Assembly: GCF_000814825.1 (NCBI RefSeq)
Contig: NZ_CP009302.1
Coordinates: 1,903,094 to 1,967,093 of the forward strand
Length of the DNA: 64,000 bases
Direction: 5' to 3'
Source of the DNA: Berryella intestinalis
Lineage (GTDB): Bacteria; Actinomycetota; Coriobacteriia; Coriobacteriales; Eggerthellaceae
The notes under the pieces are model-generated. The model saw only the letters and a list, made by a program, of their open reading frames with translations. It made no database searches and was not told the DNA's origin. The position numbers were made by a program, and so were the translations under genes. Shown here in pieces: positions 18,101 through 26,423 of this stretch. Numbering within the stretch: position 1 is the first letter of the stretch; the number at the start of each line of letters is the position of its first letter.

Positions 18101-18589
18101 CGCGCCGCTCTCGCTCTTCAGCGTTGCCGTGGCGACAAGCGACGTGTCGTTCGGCGTGATGCCGTTCTTGGTCAGTAGCCCGATGTGGAGGCGGGCAGAA
18201 AGCCCGGTCTGCAGATTGGGAAGCTTGTACGTAAGCGTGCGTGCCTGCTGATCGTAGGTAGGCTGCACTCCGTTGATTGCCAGATCGGCCAGAGGCGTCT
18301 GCAGATCGTAGTAGGCGGCCGTGTCCTTCGGCAGCTGGACGACCAGCGTCGCAGCCGAACCGTAGCTCTCCTGGATGCTTTCCTGGGAGCCGGCCACCTT
18401 CACGTCCAGCTGTAAGACGCCCGTCGTGCCGGATTTAACCGACGGGGTTGTGCTTGTGAGCGTCAGATCGGCGTTAGCGTCGTTTTTGGCCAACGCCGTG
18501 CTCGGAAACACGAGCATCAGCGAGAAAGCCAGAGCGAACGCTAAGACAATGCGCAACCCCCCCCCCGCACTTTCAAAATATCGTTTCAT
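15107..18589 (-). CDS. Large LPXTG-type cell-wall surface protein with Cna-B domain
   Basis: The ATG at 18589 has AAAGGGACGAGA upstream. The 1160-residue protein has a signal peptide (residues about 1-35, ending FPSTALA), about 950 residues of beta-rich extracellular sequence, one clear Cna-B-like domain (VSGKKTWNDNENSDGIRPGS through VEGYDIVNTHKP), a Pro-rich wall-spanning stretch with PTPPAPP repeats, and a C-terminal MPKTGE sorting signal with a hydrophobic helix and RRKK tail. Sortase would anchor it to peptidoglycan. Cna-B domains often carry internal Lys-Asn isopeptide bonds. An adhesin role is likely, but the ligand is unknown. No sortase gene lies in the window. Confidence 0.9.
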   Translation of the reverse strand: MKRYFESAGGGLRIVLAFALAFSLMLVFPSTALAKNDANADLTLTSTTPSVKSGTTGVLQLDVKVAGSQESIQESYGSAATLVVQLPKDTAAYYDLQTPLADLAINGVQPTYDQQARTLTYKLPNLQTGLSARLHIGLLTKNGITPNDTSLVATATLKSESGAVLAESAEAKIAITSAFQPTITKAFSKVVSSDPSQTVAKPGEEVVWSIKGSVTLADTAGQYIKPGSIITITDKLDSRLTFSDATVSGADLVDRTVNGDTVTWTFKAPSLEAQKAAGTTLFACEILLTTGTDASISAYTKVPNNVTISAVSIEDQTKTAAGKAEALIAPGGNDVPLPEGDIVVPYTVGPVNGNGNVSNGNNENHPNPNPVVADDAMVRFQDTYFTGISGDEKLFDSTGNPVDRSLWNQNNSILKDGYKKLVNEYTYDDALQFRAVTIYTPHIYYEYNLGRLPLPVLPKTTLTVTLKDGSTRSHVVDWNKTANKVTGNVQVTIYDMGLTDADEITSYSITYEMEDGSKLNGRLGLQNEPLFDIKDGARGTFKWGVTFVPTLADGTTYRRTSTEVTDLVGPRQVTVGEKPVSNPIVLATVEFMKKDGNVVAVGDNQVHVRMFNNTNSNDNLDKQISSTVLLPYGVKVKSDPNASYKIDSLRFGRQQYATPGHFSILDENYNGTGQQLVHIDWDQTTLLPWQRADAYFDVEITKNSPDQLPLTMWGTSSTDDVLTAANSSNKVETDADDIDHDGATDQDRIKVEKSYVKYSDNDLRIKKYVKGALDDEFSLFGRTLPGGGIDYKIYMTNTTGNDIFRMGFIDVLPSVGDKGIVDNSDRGSAFTPVMTGAITLPADWADKVDVYYSASKNPKRDDLYSTVNYSTGAYQHENPADAADPEWKLASEVTDWSAIHSFKLQLKDGVTWLKGQDIEFTFHMKAPELGELDDASVVFSELPDTRTEENELKAAWNSFAMTTNGLLPTEPERVGVVIADPKIDVSGKKTWNDNENSDGIRPGSITVNLMRDGVKVSSQEVKPAADGSWTYKFADLPKYDAADGHAYVYSVTEEAVEGYESSVEGYDIVNTHKPKTPDPGDPTPPAPPVPDDPTPPAPSVPDEPQPVPPAPAGEKPLAKVTVMPKTGETVAWAVGAIALVAGAGLLGAFALRRKKGDRAL

Positions 18590-18975
18590 TCTCGTCCCTT
18601 TCTCCGTAGTCGGGCCTTCCTCATTCTTACCGAAGCGCATACGAAACCACACCTACTGGTGGTACGCAATATAATAGCTTGCCACATCACAAAAACTCGC
18701 CGAATTATGTTGCAAAATACGCTACACCGAAGATTTCTTCGCGATCAGCGAGAAGGCTTTCCCCTTTTGCGAGACTAGCGCCCTTCGATAACACCGTAAT
18801 GCACGGCGCAGGGCGATTCGGCCGGGCGAGCGCAAGCGAGCCCCATCCGCACAGCGGGCGGTTTTTTGCGCCGCGCTTCGCGAGGCACACTCGCCAGGCT
18901 AAAGCCATAAAAAAGAAAGCCGCCAGCTTGTGCCGACGGCTTTCAAGATGAAGCCAAACTGCGAGGAAGCTGCTG
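18590..18975. other. Intergenic region between the two surface-protein genes
   Basis: These 386 bp hold the upstream region of the large surface protein (TATTAT-like minus-strand -10 near 18670-18675) and the terminator of the smaller one at 18908-18944. I see no gene here. Confidence 0.5.
18908..18944 (-). terminator. Intrinsic terminator of the smaller LPXTG gene
   Basis: GAAAGCCG pairs with CGGCTTTC with an inner GC extension, followed on the minus strand by TTTTTTA. Confidence 0.88.
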
Positions 18976-20346
18976 CTACTTGCTCAGGCGACGCAGGCGC
19001 GCAAGGGCGACGCCAGCCGCACCGACCAGGGTAGCAAGGATTCCCGCCACGGGCAGGGCGGCGTCCCCGGTCTGGGGAAGGGCGGCCGAAGCCTTGACCG
19101 TCTTCTGGACGGGGGCAGCGTCGGACGCAGCGACGGTCTTCTCGGCTGCGGGCTTCTCCGCAACCTCGGTGACAGCAGAGGTCTCCGCCTTGGGAGATTC
19201 CGGAGTCACCTTGGGATCGGTCGGCTTGGGGTCGACGGGTTTGGGATCCACAGGCTGGGGGTCGACGAGCTTCGGCTCATCGGGGGTCTTCTCGGGCTCG
19301 ATCGGGGTGGCCGGAGTGAGGTCCGTCCACGGAATGCTCTCGATCACCTTGAAGGTCAGCGAGATGGCATCCTTCTCGGGGCCTTCCAGCGACTTGCGGG
19401 TGAAGTCGGTGCCGTCAGATCCAAGCGTCGTTCCGACGCCCTTGTCCTGCAGCGCGGGGCCCCATACGAAGTTGAAGGGGATCTCCATGCCGCCGAACTT
19501 GGCAGTCGCTTCCATCTCGCCCGACACCTTGCCGTAGACGGTGTACTGCTTGCCCGCCTCGGTCCCATCGAGTCCGACGCCCTTGGCCAGAAGCGTGAGG
19601 TAGTTGGGCTCGGCGAACACGGCCGTGTGCAGCTTATCGTACGTGGAGTACGCCGCGGGGTCCTTCAGCATGAAGCCGATCCCGACCTCGGTGCTTCCAT
19701 CGGGAAGCTGCGTGATCTCGAGGACGTCCGAGAACGTGAACATACCGCTTTCCGGGCCGCCGGCATAGTTGGAGCCCTGCAGGCTCTTGAACGCATACGA
19801 AGCGGCGTCGGTCGGCGCGACAACGCCCTTGGGGAAGGTGATCGTAACATTGAAGTTGGATTTGACGTTGCTCAGAGCGATCGCCGAACCCGGCACGGGG
19901 CCGTTGGGGAAGTAGGCCTTCTCGATATCGGACATGTTGTTCTTGATGGCCGAAGTGCCAAATGCGAAGCCGAAGTCCAGCTTATCGGTACGGGCGGCCT
20001 TGTACACCTCGGTGTTCTCGGTGTCGAAAGCCGACTCCCCGGACTTGGCCACGGCGATGTCGCCCGTTGGAATGTAGTTGTCCGCAGGAGCGGCGTCCTG
20101 GGCGCCCAGCTGGTTGGCGGGCTGCTCGGCAGCCGGTGCGGCGGCTGCGGGCGCTTCGGCAACCGGCGCGGCGGCTGCGGGCACCTCAGCGGCCGCCTGT
20201 GCGCTGGAAGCCTCGGGCGCTACAGCGTTGGAGGGCTGGGGCGCTTCCGCGGCGGTTGCGCCGTCGGTGGCGCCCAGCGCCGTGGCGGGAGCCAGCGTGG
20301 AGCACAGGGCCACCGAAAGAATGACTGACGTTGCTCGTTTTTTCAT
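18976..20346 (-). CDS. LPXTG-anchored surface protein with Ala/Pro-rich regions
   Basis: The 456-residue protein starts with a signal peptide (MKKRATSVILSVAL to about residue 26). An Ala-rich region with repeats of the type VPAAAAPVAEAPAAAAPAA comes next, then a globular domain of about 220 residues (roughly 110-330), a wall-spanning DPKPVDPKPTDPK repeat tract, and ALPQTGD with a hydrophobic helix and a basic tail (RLRRLSK). It is sorted to the cell wall. The globular domain is not recognised. It lies next to the larger Cna-B protein but has its own terminator. Confidence 0.88.
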   Translation of the reverse strand: MKKRATSVILSVALCSTLAPATALGATDGATAAEAPQPSNAVAPEASSAQAAAEVPAAAAPVAEAPAAAAPAAEQPANQLGAQDAAPADNYIPTGDIAVAKSGESAFDTENTEVYKAARTDKLDFGFAFGTSAIKNNMSDIEKAYFPNGPVPGSAIALSNVKSNFNVTITFPKGVVAPTDAASYAFKSLQGSNYAGGPESGMFTFSDVLEITQLPDGSTEVGIGFMLKDPAAYSTYDKLHTAVFAEPNYLTLLAKGVGLDGTEAGKQYTVYGKVSGEMEATAKFGGMEIPFNFVWGPALQDKGVGTTLGSDGTDFTRKSLEGPEKDAISLTFKVIESIPWTDLTPATPIEPEKTPDEPKLVDPQPVDPKPVDPKPTDPKVTPESPKAETSAVTEVAEKPAAEKTVAASDAAPVQKTVKASAALPQTGDAALPVAGILATLVGAAGVALARLRRLSK

Positions 20347-20463
20347 TACCTACCTCTGGTTCTTCTCGTTTTGATTGCCTGACGAGTATATACGCTTTCC
20401 TTCTACATGATGAAAATTCTCTAATTATGCATTTCCCAAATGGGAATCGAAAGCCGCAGGTGT

Positions 20464-20501
20464 GAAAAGACCCTCGGAACCTGTGCGGCTTCGAGGGTCT
20501 T
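20464..20501 (-). terminator. Terminator of the infC-rpmI-rplT operon
   Basis: AAGACCCTCG (20467-20476) pairs with CGAGGGTCTT (20492-20501). Minus-strand TTTTC follows the stem, directly after the rplT stop. Confidence 0.85.
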
Positions 20502-20522
20502 GCACATAAAGCGATACCGAGG

Positions 20523-20876
20523 CTACAGAGCCTTCTTGGCGATCTCGCACAGCTGGGAGAACGCCGCGGCGTCGTTGATGGCCATGTCGGAGAGAACCTT
20601 GCGGTCCAGCTCGATACCGGCCTTCTTCAAGCCGTTCATGAACTGGGAGTACACGATGCCGTTGGCACGGGTGCCCGCGTTGATGCGGGTGATCCACAGG
20701 CGGCGGATCTCGCGCTTCTTGTTGCGGCGATCGCGGTACTGGTACTGGAGCGAATGCTGGACCTGCTGTTTCGCGTTCTTATACGAACGCGACTTGGCGC
20801 CGTAGTAACCCTTCGCACGACCGAGGATAGTGCGGCGCTTCTTGTGGGCGTTGACTGCACGCTTTACACGAGGCAT
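20523..20876 (-). CDS. rplT: 50S ribosomal protein L20
   Basis: The 117-residue protein has the family N-terminus ([18 protein letters not shown]), ARG-rich helix and the [13 protein letters not shown] segment. L20 binds 23S rRNA early in assembly and in many bacteria represses its own operon. It is the last gene of infC-rpmI-rplT. Confidence 0.98.
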   Translation of the reverse strand: MPRVKRAVNAHKKRRTILGRAKGYYGAKSRSYKNAKQQVQHSLQYQYRDRRNKKREIRRLWITRINAGTRANGIVYSQFMNGLKKAGIELDRKVLSDMAINDAAAFSQLCEIAKKAL

Positions 20877-20895
20877 AGTGGTTCTCCTTTATCGA

Positions 20896-21093
20896 TTAGC
20901 GAAGGCCGAGGTTGCGGGCGACAACGCGGTTGTCGGCAGCGGCCAGCTCGGTTTCTTGACGGAAGTTGCGCTTGCGCTTGGGGCTCTTCTTGGTGAGGAT
21001 GTGGCTCTTGAAAGCCTTGGCGCGCATGATCTTGCCGGAACCGGTCACGCGGAAGCGCTTCGCAGTGCCCCGGTGGGTCTTCATCTTAGGCAT
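20896..21093 (-). CDS. rpmI: 50S ribosomal protein L35
   Basis: The 65-residue basic protein shows the family pattern [21 protein letters not shown]. Its ATG overlaps the infC stop by one base (TAATG), so translation is probably coupled. Confidence 0.98.
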   Translation of the reverse strand: MPKMKTHRGTAKRFRVTGSGKIMRAKAFKSHILTKKSPKRKRNFRQETELAAADNRVVARNLGLR

Positions 21094-21689
21094 TATTCGT
21101 CCTTTCCTTCAGTGCTATCGCTTTCGGCGACCTTGTCGTTCTTACCCGCTTTCGCTTCCTTTTTCTTCTTCACGGCGGAAGGCAGAGGAGCGATGAGCAT
21201 GTGCATGTTGCGGCCTTCCATCTTCGGCGCAGATTCGATGACGGCCACGTCCTTCAGATCCTCGGCAAGGCGCTCGAGGATGGAGAGCCCCTGCTCAGGA
21301 TGGGCCATCTCGCGGCCGCGGAACATGATCGTGATCTTCACCTTGTCGCCGGCGTCAAGAAAACGCAGGACGTGCTTCTTCTTGGTGGTGTAGTCGCCCA
21401 CGTCGATCTTCGGGCGGAACTTCATCTCCTTGGTTTCGATCCTGCTCTGGTTCTTGCGAGCCTGCTTCGCCTTGATGGCCTGGTCGTACTTGAACTTTCC
21501 GTAGTCCATGATGCGGCATACGGGAGGTTCTGCGTTCGGAGCGATCTCCACCAGGTCGTAGCCTTCCGATTCGGCGATGCGAAGGGCCTGAACCGTGGCG
21601 TAGATACCCATCTGAGATCCGTCGTAGCCGATCAGACGGCATTCACGCGTGGTGATCTCTCTGTTGAGCCGTGGCTCCTGAGCTGCTAT
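21093..21689 (-). CDS. infC: Translation initiation factor IF-3, probable ATA start
   Basis: IF-3 binds the 30S subunit and discriminates against non-canonical start codons. N-domain [17 protein letters not shown] and C-domain [22 protein letters not shown] are clear, with an acidic/Lys tail. No ATG fits the N-terminus. A perfect AGGAGGTG (21696-21703) is followed after 6 nt by ATA (21687-21689), giving 198 residues starting before AAQEPRLN. The GTG inside that Shine-Dalgarno sequence (21698) has no site of its own. A rare infC start codon is known in other bacteria and permits autoregulation. Confidence 0.95.
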   Translation of the reverse strand: MAAQEPRLNREITTRECRLIGYDGSQMGIYATVQALRIAESEGYDLVEIAPNAEPPVCRIMDYGKFKYDQAIKAKQARKNQSRIETKEMKFRPKIDVGDYTTKKKHVLRFLDAGDKVKITIMFRGREMAHPEQGLSILERLAEDLKDVAVIESAPKMEGRNMHMLIAPLPSAVKKKKEAKAGKNDKVAESDSTEGKDE

Positions 21690-21726
21690 GGCGCTCACCT
21701 CCTGACTTCCTGCGCTTGCGCGCCGC

Positions 21727-21758
21727 AAAAAACAAAACCCGCTGCGAAGGGCAACGGG
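21727..21758 (-). terminator. Transcription attenuator in the infC leader
   Basis: Plus-strand CCCGCTGCGAAGGGCAACGGG (split over 21738-21758) forms a hairpin with CCCGTTGC on the minus strand, followed by TTTTGTTTTTT. It lies about 40-70 nt before infC and after its likely promoter, as expected for a ribosomal-protein leader. Confidence 0.75.
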
Positions 21759-21858
21759 CGAATGAAAGCTGTCGAAACGACCTCTATTCAAGCAACCCAT
21801 CAGCTCGCAGCCGAACTAGGTGGAGGAGTGAACCTCTCTTCAGTAACGTACCTGGCAG

Positions 21859-21886
21859 ATCATACCATATTGCCTCGCCTCTGCAA
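21859..21886 (-). promoter_or_regulatory. Probable infC operon promoter
   Basis: On the minus strand TTGCAG (21881-21886), a 16-bp spacer and TATGAT (21859-21864) resemble a sigma-70 promoter. The inferred leader is about 160 nt and contains the attenuator. Confidence 0.6.
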
Positions 21887-21972
21887 GAATTCTGCGCAAA
21901 CGCCCGATAACGGTCCGGCGCAGGCGCGCAGGCGCCCGCAGGCGAAAGGGGTCGATGCCCGCTCGCGCCTGT

Positions 21973-23169
21973 TTACGCCTTCTCGATGTAGAGATACAGC
22001 ACGCGGACGGTGTCGCTTACGTTGCCGCCCGTCAGGTTGGCCGCGCTGTAGTCGTAGCTGAGAACGGCCGACCATGCGTACGAATCGACCTTGCCCTCGA
22101 ACGCGTACTGCTGCTTTTGCACCGTGGTGCCGTTGGCCGCGTACGTGGTGTATTCGGAGGCATCGGCCGGAAGCAGCGCATCTCCGTCCTGGACTTTGAA
22201 GCCCGCTTCCCTCAGGGCCGTCTCGATCACGTGCCCGTTCACCACCAGATCGGAGAAGCCCAGATCGCCGAACCCCAGCGCAGTAGGCGACGCGGAATAA
22301 CCTGCCTGGACCACCTTCCCGTCCTCGTCAAGGCCCAGGTACACCGACGGCGTACCCGTCTTGGGATCGGCGGGTTCGGACGTAAGGCTGCAGGTCACGT
22401 TGGTTTTGATGACGCTGTCCTCGTCGTCGGTGTCGCTGGATTTCACCTCGGTCGCGCCGTGGCCGATCTTCTCGATGGCCTCGGATTTCTCGAGGCCGAT
22501 AACCGCAGACAGCCCCGGCACCTCCGTCGTCTTCTGAACAGAGGGCTTCGAGACATCTTCGCCGGTTGTCGCGACCGTTACGCTCGCGCGGAGGGCGGAG
22601 AACTCGGCAGCGCTGTTCTGAGTGTCTTTGAACAGGGTGAACCCCAGGTAGGCCAACCCACCCAGAAGCGCGATCAGAAGCACGATGATCACGATGAGGC
22701 GCCGGCGTATGCGGCGGCTTCTCCTAGCGGGAGCCGGAAGATCGGCCGACTTGCCCTTCCGGCCGCCTTTTCGGTCCTCTTCGGCGAACTTTCCGGCAAG
22801 GCCGTCATCCCCCACCAGCAAAGGGGCCGCCGCAACCGGCTCCAGCACCTCGACCGGGTCGCGGAAATCCTCCTGAACGTCCCCCTCGTAGGCAAACTCC
22901 TGCTCGGCGCTTTCCGCGCTGTCGGCCCGCTCGCGCTCTCCCTCGACCGCACCTTCGTCGGAAGAGGACGCGCGGCGGGCATGGCGCGCACGGCGGCGGC
23001 GACCCTCGCTTTGGGAGAACTCTCCGCCGTCAGGGTCGTCCGGGGTTCCGATGGGCGCGAACGCGCTTGTCAGACCGATGGGGTCGTCATACGAACCGGC
23101 CTGGTCGCCGCCGAACGGAGCGGGGTCCTTCTCGGATCGCCGGGGATTCGTCTCCTCGTTCTCGCTCAT
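21973..23169 (-). CDS. Single-span membrane protein with PASTA-like segment
   Basis: The 398-residue protein has a charged, disordered cytoplasmic N-terminus of about 155 residues (rich in Glu, Arg and Ser), a basic RRSRRIRRR stop, one membrane helix (LIVIIVLLIALLGGLAYLGF, about 158-178), and an outside domain of about 215 residues. VPGLSAVIGLEKSEAIEKIG resembles the start of a PASTA repeat, which in other proteins senses cell-wall fragments. Only one weak repeat is present, so this is tentative. It lies 27 bp downstream of another tail-anchored protein and is probably co-transcribed with it. Confidence 0.72.
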   Translation of the reverse strand: MSENEETNPRRSEKDPAPFGGDQAGSYDDPIGLTSAFAPIGTPDDPDGGEFSQSEGRRRRARHARRASSSDEGAVEGERERADSAESAEQEFAYEGDVQEDFRDPVEVLEPVAAAPLLVGDDGLAGKFAEEDRKGGRKGKSADLPAPARRSRRIRRRLIVIIVLLIALLGGLAYLGFTLFKDTQNSAAEFSALRASVTVATTGEDVSKPSVQKTTEVPGLSAVIGLEKSEAIEKIGHGATEVKSSDTDDEDSVIKTNVTCSLTSEPADPKTGTPSVYLGLDEDGKVVQAGYSASPTALGFGDLGFSDLVVNGHVIETALREAGFKVQDGDALLPADASEYTTYAANGTTVQKQQYAFEGKVDSYAWSAVLSYDYSAANLTGGNVSDTVRVLYLYIEKA

Positions 23170-23196
23170 GATATGCCCTTCTCGTAACGGCGGCGC

Positions 23197-23583
23197 CTAG
23201 CGCATAGCCACGTTGTAATACAGGATGAACGCAAGGATGGCGACCACCGCCAGCCCGATGATGACGCCCTGCATCTTCGACATCCCGTCGGCCGACTCGA
23301 TGTCTGCAAGGGTCGTTTCGCGGTACCCGTCCCGGTCGGTCGCGCCCGACGAGGCGGGTTTTTCCACCTGCTGAGCGCCCGGCGAAGCGGAAAGGTCGGC
23401 GCCCTCAGACGCGGCCTGCGCACCGCTTTCGGCAGAAACCCCGCCTACCTTTGCGCCGTCGGCGAGCCCGTCGTCTGCTCCGTCCGGCGCGGCGGGCTGG
23501 ATCGAAGAGACTCCGGCCCGAATGACGAAGTCGTCCTCGTCGTCCGGGGTCACCGTGATGTGTTTGCGGGTATCGTCGGTCAT
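23197..23583 (-). CDS. Small tail-anchored membrane protein
   Basis: The 128-residue protein is acidic and low-complexity (Ala, Gly, Asp, Ser) for about 105 residues, then ends in one membrane helix (GVIIGLAVVAILAFILYYNV) with almost nothing after it. It is probably held in the membrane by its C-terminus with the rest in the cytoplasm. No domain is recognised. It is upstream of the PASTA-like protein in a likely two-gene operon. Confidence 0.68.
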   Translation of the reverse strand: MTDDTRKHITVTPDDEDDFVIRAGVSSIQPAAPDGADDGLADGAKVGGVSAESGAQAASEGADLSASPGAQQVEKPASSGATDRDGYRETTLADIESADGMSKMQGVIIGLAVVAILAFILYYNVAMR

Positions 23584-23667
23584 GAGGACCCTTTCGCCTA
23601 TCCAACTCGTTCGATTATATACGACCCGTCCGTCACCGCGAAGCCGCCGGAGCGCGAGAGCCCGAAC

Positions 23668-24819
23668 CTAGCTCGGGCCCAGGCTGAACGGCTTGGGGGC
23701 GCTTTTTGCGCTGCGCAGGTCGAATACCACCGGGTCGAAGCTGAACAGCTGCTCGGTGGGAACGACGGGGCTGACCTTCAGGCATTTCTTCCAGCACACG
23801 TCCTGGCACAGGTTGCACTGGATGCACTCCGACGCCCAGAACTCCAGGTACTCGGGGTTCGTGTAGGGCTTCTTGCGCTCGTCGCGCTTGATGGCACCCG
23901 TCGGACAGAACACGGCGCACATGCCGCATCCGTTGCATTTGCCCACATCGATATCGACCGTCGCGAAAACGCGCGCCACCACCTCGTCGACGACGGAGTG
24001 CCCCAGCGCGTCCATCGCGTTGATGATGTCGGCGTGCCGGCGGATCTCGAACGTGGGCAGAGCCCCGTTCTCGCCCGCGCGAAGGCGCGCGCCGATGGAG
24101 ATCTCCTTCTTGCCTCCCAGCTCGTGTTCCAGCGTGGCCTTCGCAGCCGTGCTCACCATCTCGCGCGCCGATCGGGCGGTTTCGGAGAAGAAATCGCGGC
24201 GCGTCGTTCCGAACAGGCCCGTCGCGTCCTCGATCAGCATATCTTCCGGAAAGGTGCTTGCGCGGGCTATCGGCACGTCGGCCCCTTGCGCCTGCACGAG
24301 TTGCTGGAACGCCCCGCACGTGATGTTGGTTCCCTCGTCGGTGGCCCGGTAGCGGCACGTCGCGCAGTCCCCATCGACCAGCACGATCTCGCGGGCGCCT
24401 TCGGACGCCAGCTTCATGAGGATGCTCTCGTCGACGCGGGCCATGCAGGGGACCTCCGCGTACAGGGACGGGTCGGCCTCGCGCCGCGATGCGATGCGCG
24501 CGCAGGCGATGACCGCGCGCCCGGCGGATGCCTCCATGGCCCGCATGCACGCGTCGAACAGATCGTCGTCGGAGGGACGAAGCGGCACCAGCGCGCCCGT
24601 GGGGCAGACCGTGGTGCACGCCCCGCAGGCGCTGCACGCCCGAACGTCGAGGTTGATCTCGTTGTTCATGACCTCGATCGCATCGCAGGGGCAGCTGTCC
24701 ACGCATCGACGGCACGACGCATTGCGGTTGCGCACGGCGACGCAACGGTCGCGGTCTATATAGACCGGGCTTTTCTCGAACGCTTCGGCAACCGTGACCA
24801 AGTCGTCGATGCTGGGCAT
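23668..24819 (-). CDS. Multi-[4Fe-4S] ferredoxin-like protein with a central MvhD-like region
   Basis: The ATG at 24819 follows GAGAGGGGG. The 383-residue protein has four cysteine clusters. Near the N-terminus are CRRCVDSCPCDAI and CSACGACTTVCPTGA; near the C-terminus are CNGCGMCAVFCPTGA and CIQCNLCQDVCWKKC. The middle (VPCMARVDESILMKLASEGAREI followed by DGDCATCRYR) resembles the MvhD/hydrogenase delta-subunit fold that receives electrons. It lacks a Tat signal, so it is cytoplasmic. Its neighbour is the MobB-MobA gene, suggesting a link to molybdoenzyme electron transfer. The exact partner is unknown. Confidence 0.8.
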   Translation of the reverse strand: MPSIDDLVTVAEAFEKSPVYIDRDRCVAVRNRNASCRRCVDSCPCDAIEVMNNEINLDVRACSACGACTTVCPTGALVPLRPSDDDLFDACMRAMEASAGRAVIACARIASRREADPSLYAEVPCMARVDESILMKLASEGAREIVLVDGDCATCRYRATDEGTNITCGAFQQLVQAQGADVPIARASTFPEDMLIEDATGLFGTTRRDFFSETARSAREMVSTAAKATLEHELGGKKEISIGARLRAGENGALPTFEIRRHADIINAMDALGHSVVDEVVARVFATVDIDVGKCNGCGMCAVFCPTGAIKRDERKKPYTNPEYLEFWASECIQCNLCQDVCWKKCLKVSPVVPTEQLFSFDPVVFDLRSAKSAPKPFSLGPS

Positions 24820-24914
24820 AGCCACCCCCTCTCGTAACGGCAGATAATCGGTTTAAGCGCGGTCATTGTACCGCGCGAGCACGCAGGCGGCGCAACGGCC
24901 TCACCGAACCGTTG

Positions 24915-26177
24915 CTAGGCGTCCAGATACCAGCGCTCGAACGACGCCAGCTCCTCGGGGGTGTTCGCGTTCACGAAGCATCCCCCCATCGGCTCGGCCG
25001 CCAACACCTCGCTTTGCGGGAACTTGCGCACGTTCACGTGCCGCACGACGTACTGGGCCGCGCGCTCTCCCGCTTCGACCCCCGCCTTCACCACCGGCAA
25101 GCAGGCGCTTTTCCGATACAGCGCATGGAACGGCTCGTAGCCGTGCTTGTTCACGGGGACCACCGCATCGGCGCCCGAGCTGGTAAGCGCCTCGGCCTCG
25201 GCCGCGATGAGACGCGGGGATGCGAATATCATGTCGCAGGCGACCACGGCCACATACGGATGGGACGCAACCTCGATGGCGGTGTAGAGCCCGGGAAGCG
25301 CACCGCGCGCGTCGCACACGTCGCGCTCGAGGCGGATGTCCAGCCCCGGGTACTCTTCGAGCAGAAACGCGAGGTTGTCGGGCTCGTTGGTAGTGACCAC
25401 CAGCTCGTCGGCGACCGGGGACACCCTATCGACCAAACGGCAGATCAAAGGCCTCCCACCGAAGGGAACCGTGGCCTTGCTCCTTCCCATGCGGCGGCTT
25501 TCCCCGCCCGCCTGGATCACTACCGTGACCTTCGGCCTTACGTGGCGTTCTTCGAGGAAATCCGCAAGCTCGGACACGGCGTCCAGGCCGAACGACGGTA
25601 TCCCGTATGCCCGGGCCGCCTCGATCGCGCAGGGGATATCGGCTACGACGGCCACGGTAGCCGCCCCGGGGAGCTTTTCGGAAACATCCAGGTAATCGAT
25701 CTGTCGGGGCTCGTCGTCCGATACCCGACGGCCGATCTGGGTGAAGTCGGAGTCGAGCGGCCAACCTTCGCGCGCTCCCTGGGCGAAGGCCGAGGCCGCC
25801 TTCATATCGGCCGGATTCCCCTCCCGCATGATCTCGATGGTGGGCAGCCCGCTTTTGCGGTAGCCCTCCACGATGACGATGTCGTGACCCGGCATGCCGG
25901 CCACGATGTCGGCGCACTCGACGTCGCCTTCGACCGTCTTGATGCACGCCATCTGGCCGGGAGCGGCGATCACCGTCTCCGAGGCTCCCGCATGGCGATG
26001 GCGGTACGAATCCTTGCCGGGAATATCGATCTCGAAGCCCACATGGCTGTGGTGCTTGACGCTTCCCACATCGACGCCACGGGCGACAAGCTCCTCTATG
26101 AGCTTGACGATCAGGGTCGTTTTCCCTGAATTATGTCGACCGACGAACGCGACGGCCGGGCTTTTCACTTCGACCAT
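24915..26177 (-). CDS. MobB-MobA fusion, molybdopterin-guanine dinucleotide synthesis
   Basis: The 420-residue protein joins two activities. Residues about 1-170 are MobB-like, with a P-loop (FVGRHNSGKTTLI) and VKHHSHVGFEIDIPGKDSYRHRHAGA. Residues about 215-420 are MobA-like (VVIQAGGESRRMGRSKATVPFGG), which adds GMP to molybdopterin. Separate MobA and MobB proteins are usual in E. coli; fusions are known. The final cofactor serves DMSO-reductase-family enzymes such as the oxidoreductase encoded about 1.7 kb upstream on the same strand. Confidence 0.93.
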   Translation of the reverse strand: MVEVKSPAVAFVGRHNSGKTTLIVKLIEELVARGVDVGSVKHHSHVGFEIDIPGKDSYRHRHAGASETVIAAPGQMACIKTVEGDVECADIVAGMPGHDIVIVEGYRKSGLPTIEIMREGNPADMKAASAFAQGAREGWPLDSDFTQIGRRVSDDEPRQIDYLDVSEKLPGAATVAVVADIPCAIEAARAYGIPSFGLDAVSELADFLEERHVRPKVTVVIQAGGESRRMGRSKATVPFGGRPLICRLVDRVSPVADELVVTTNEPDNLAFLLEEYPGLDIRLERDVCDARGALPGLYTAIEVASHPYVAVVACDMIFASPRLIAAEAEALTSSGADAVVPVNKHGYEPFHALYRKSACLPVVKAGVEAGERAAQYVVRHVNVRKFPQSEVLAAEPMGGCFVNANTPEELASFERWYLDA

Positions 26178-26320
26178 TCAGCCTCCCCCCGAAGCGCTCA
26201 TTGTAGCAAACGCCGCGAAGCCAGAGGCATCCCTTCGGTGAAACCGTTCCGCGCGCCGCCTTCCGCCTGGAAAGACGGGGCGATCACCGCCAGGCGCATG
26301 CAGCCGCCGATGAAGCGCGT

Positions 26321-26360
26321 GCAAAAAAACCGCGCAGCGCTTCCTCGCGCTGCGCGGTTT
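26321..26360 (-). terminator. Strong intrinsic terminator after the molybdopterin oxidoreductase operon
   Basis: A 14-bp perfect stem (AAACCGCGCAGCGC and complement) with loop TTCCTC is followed by a T7 tract on the minus strand. Confidence 0.92.
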
Positions 26361-26423
26361 CCATCAGACGCCGGCGACCGCAGCAAGCGCGAGTCGCCGG
26401 CGCGACAAACGAAACGGCCGATC

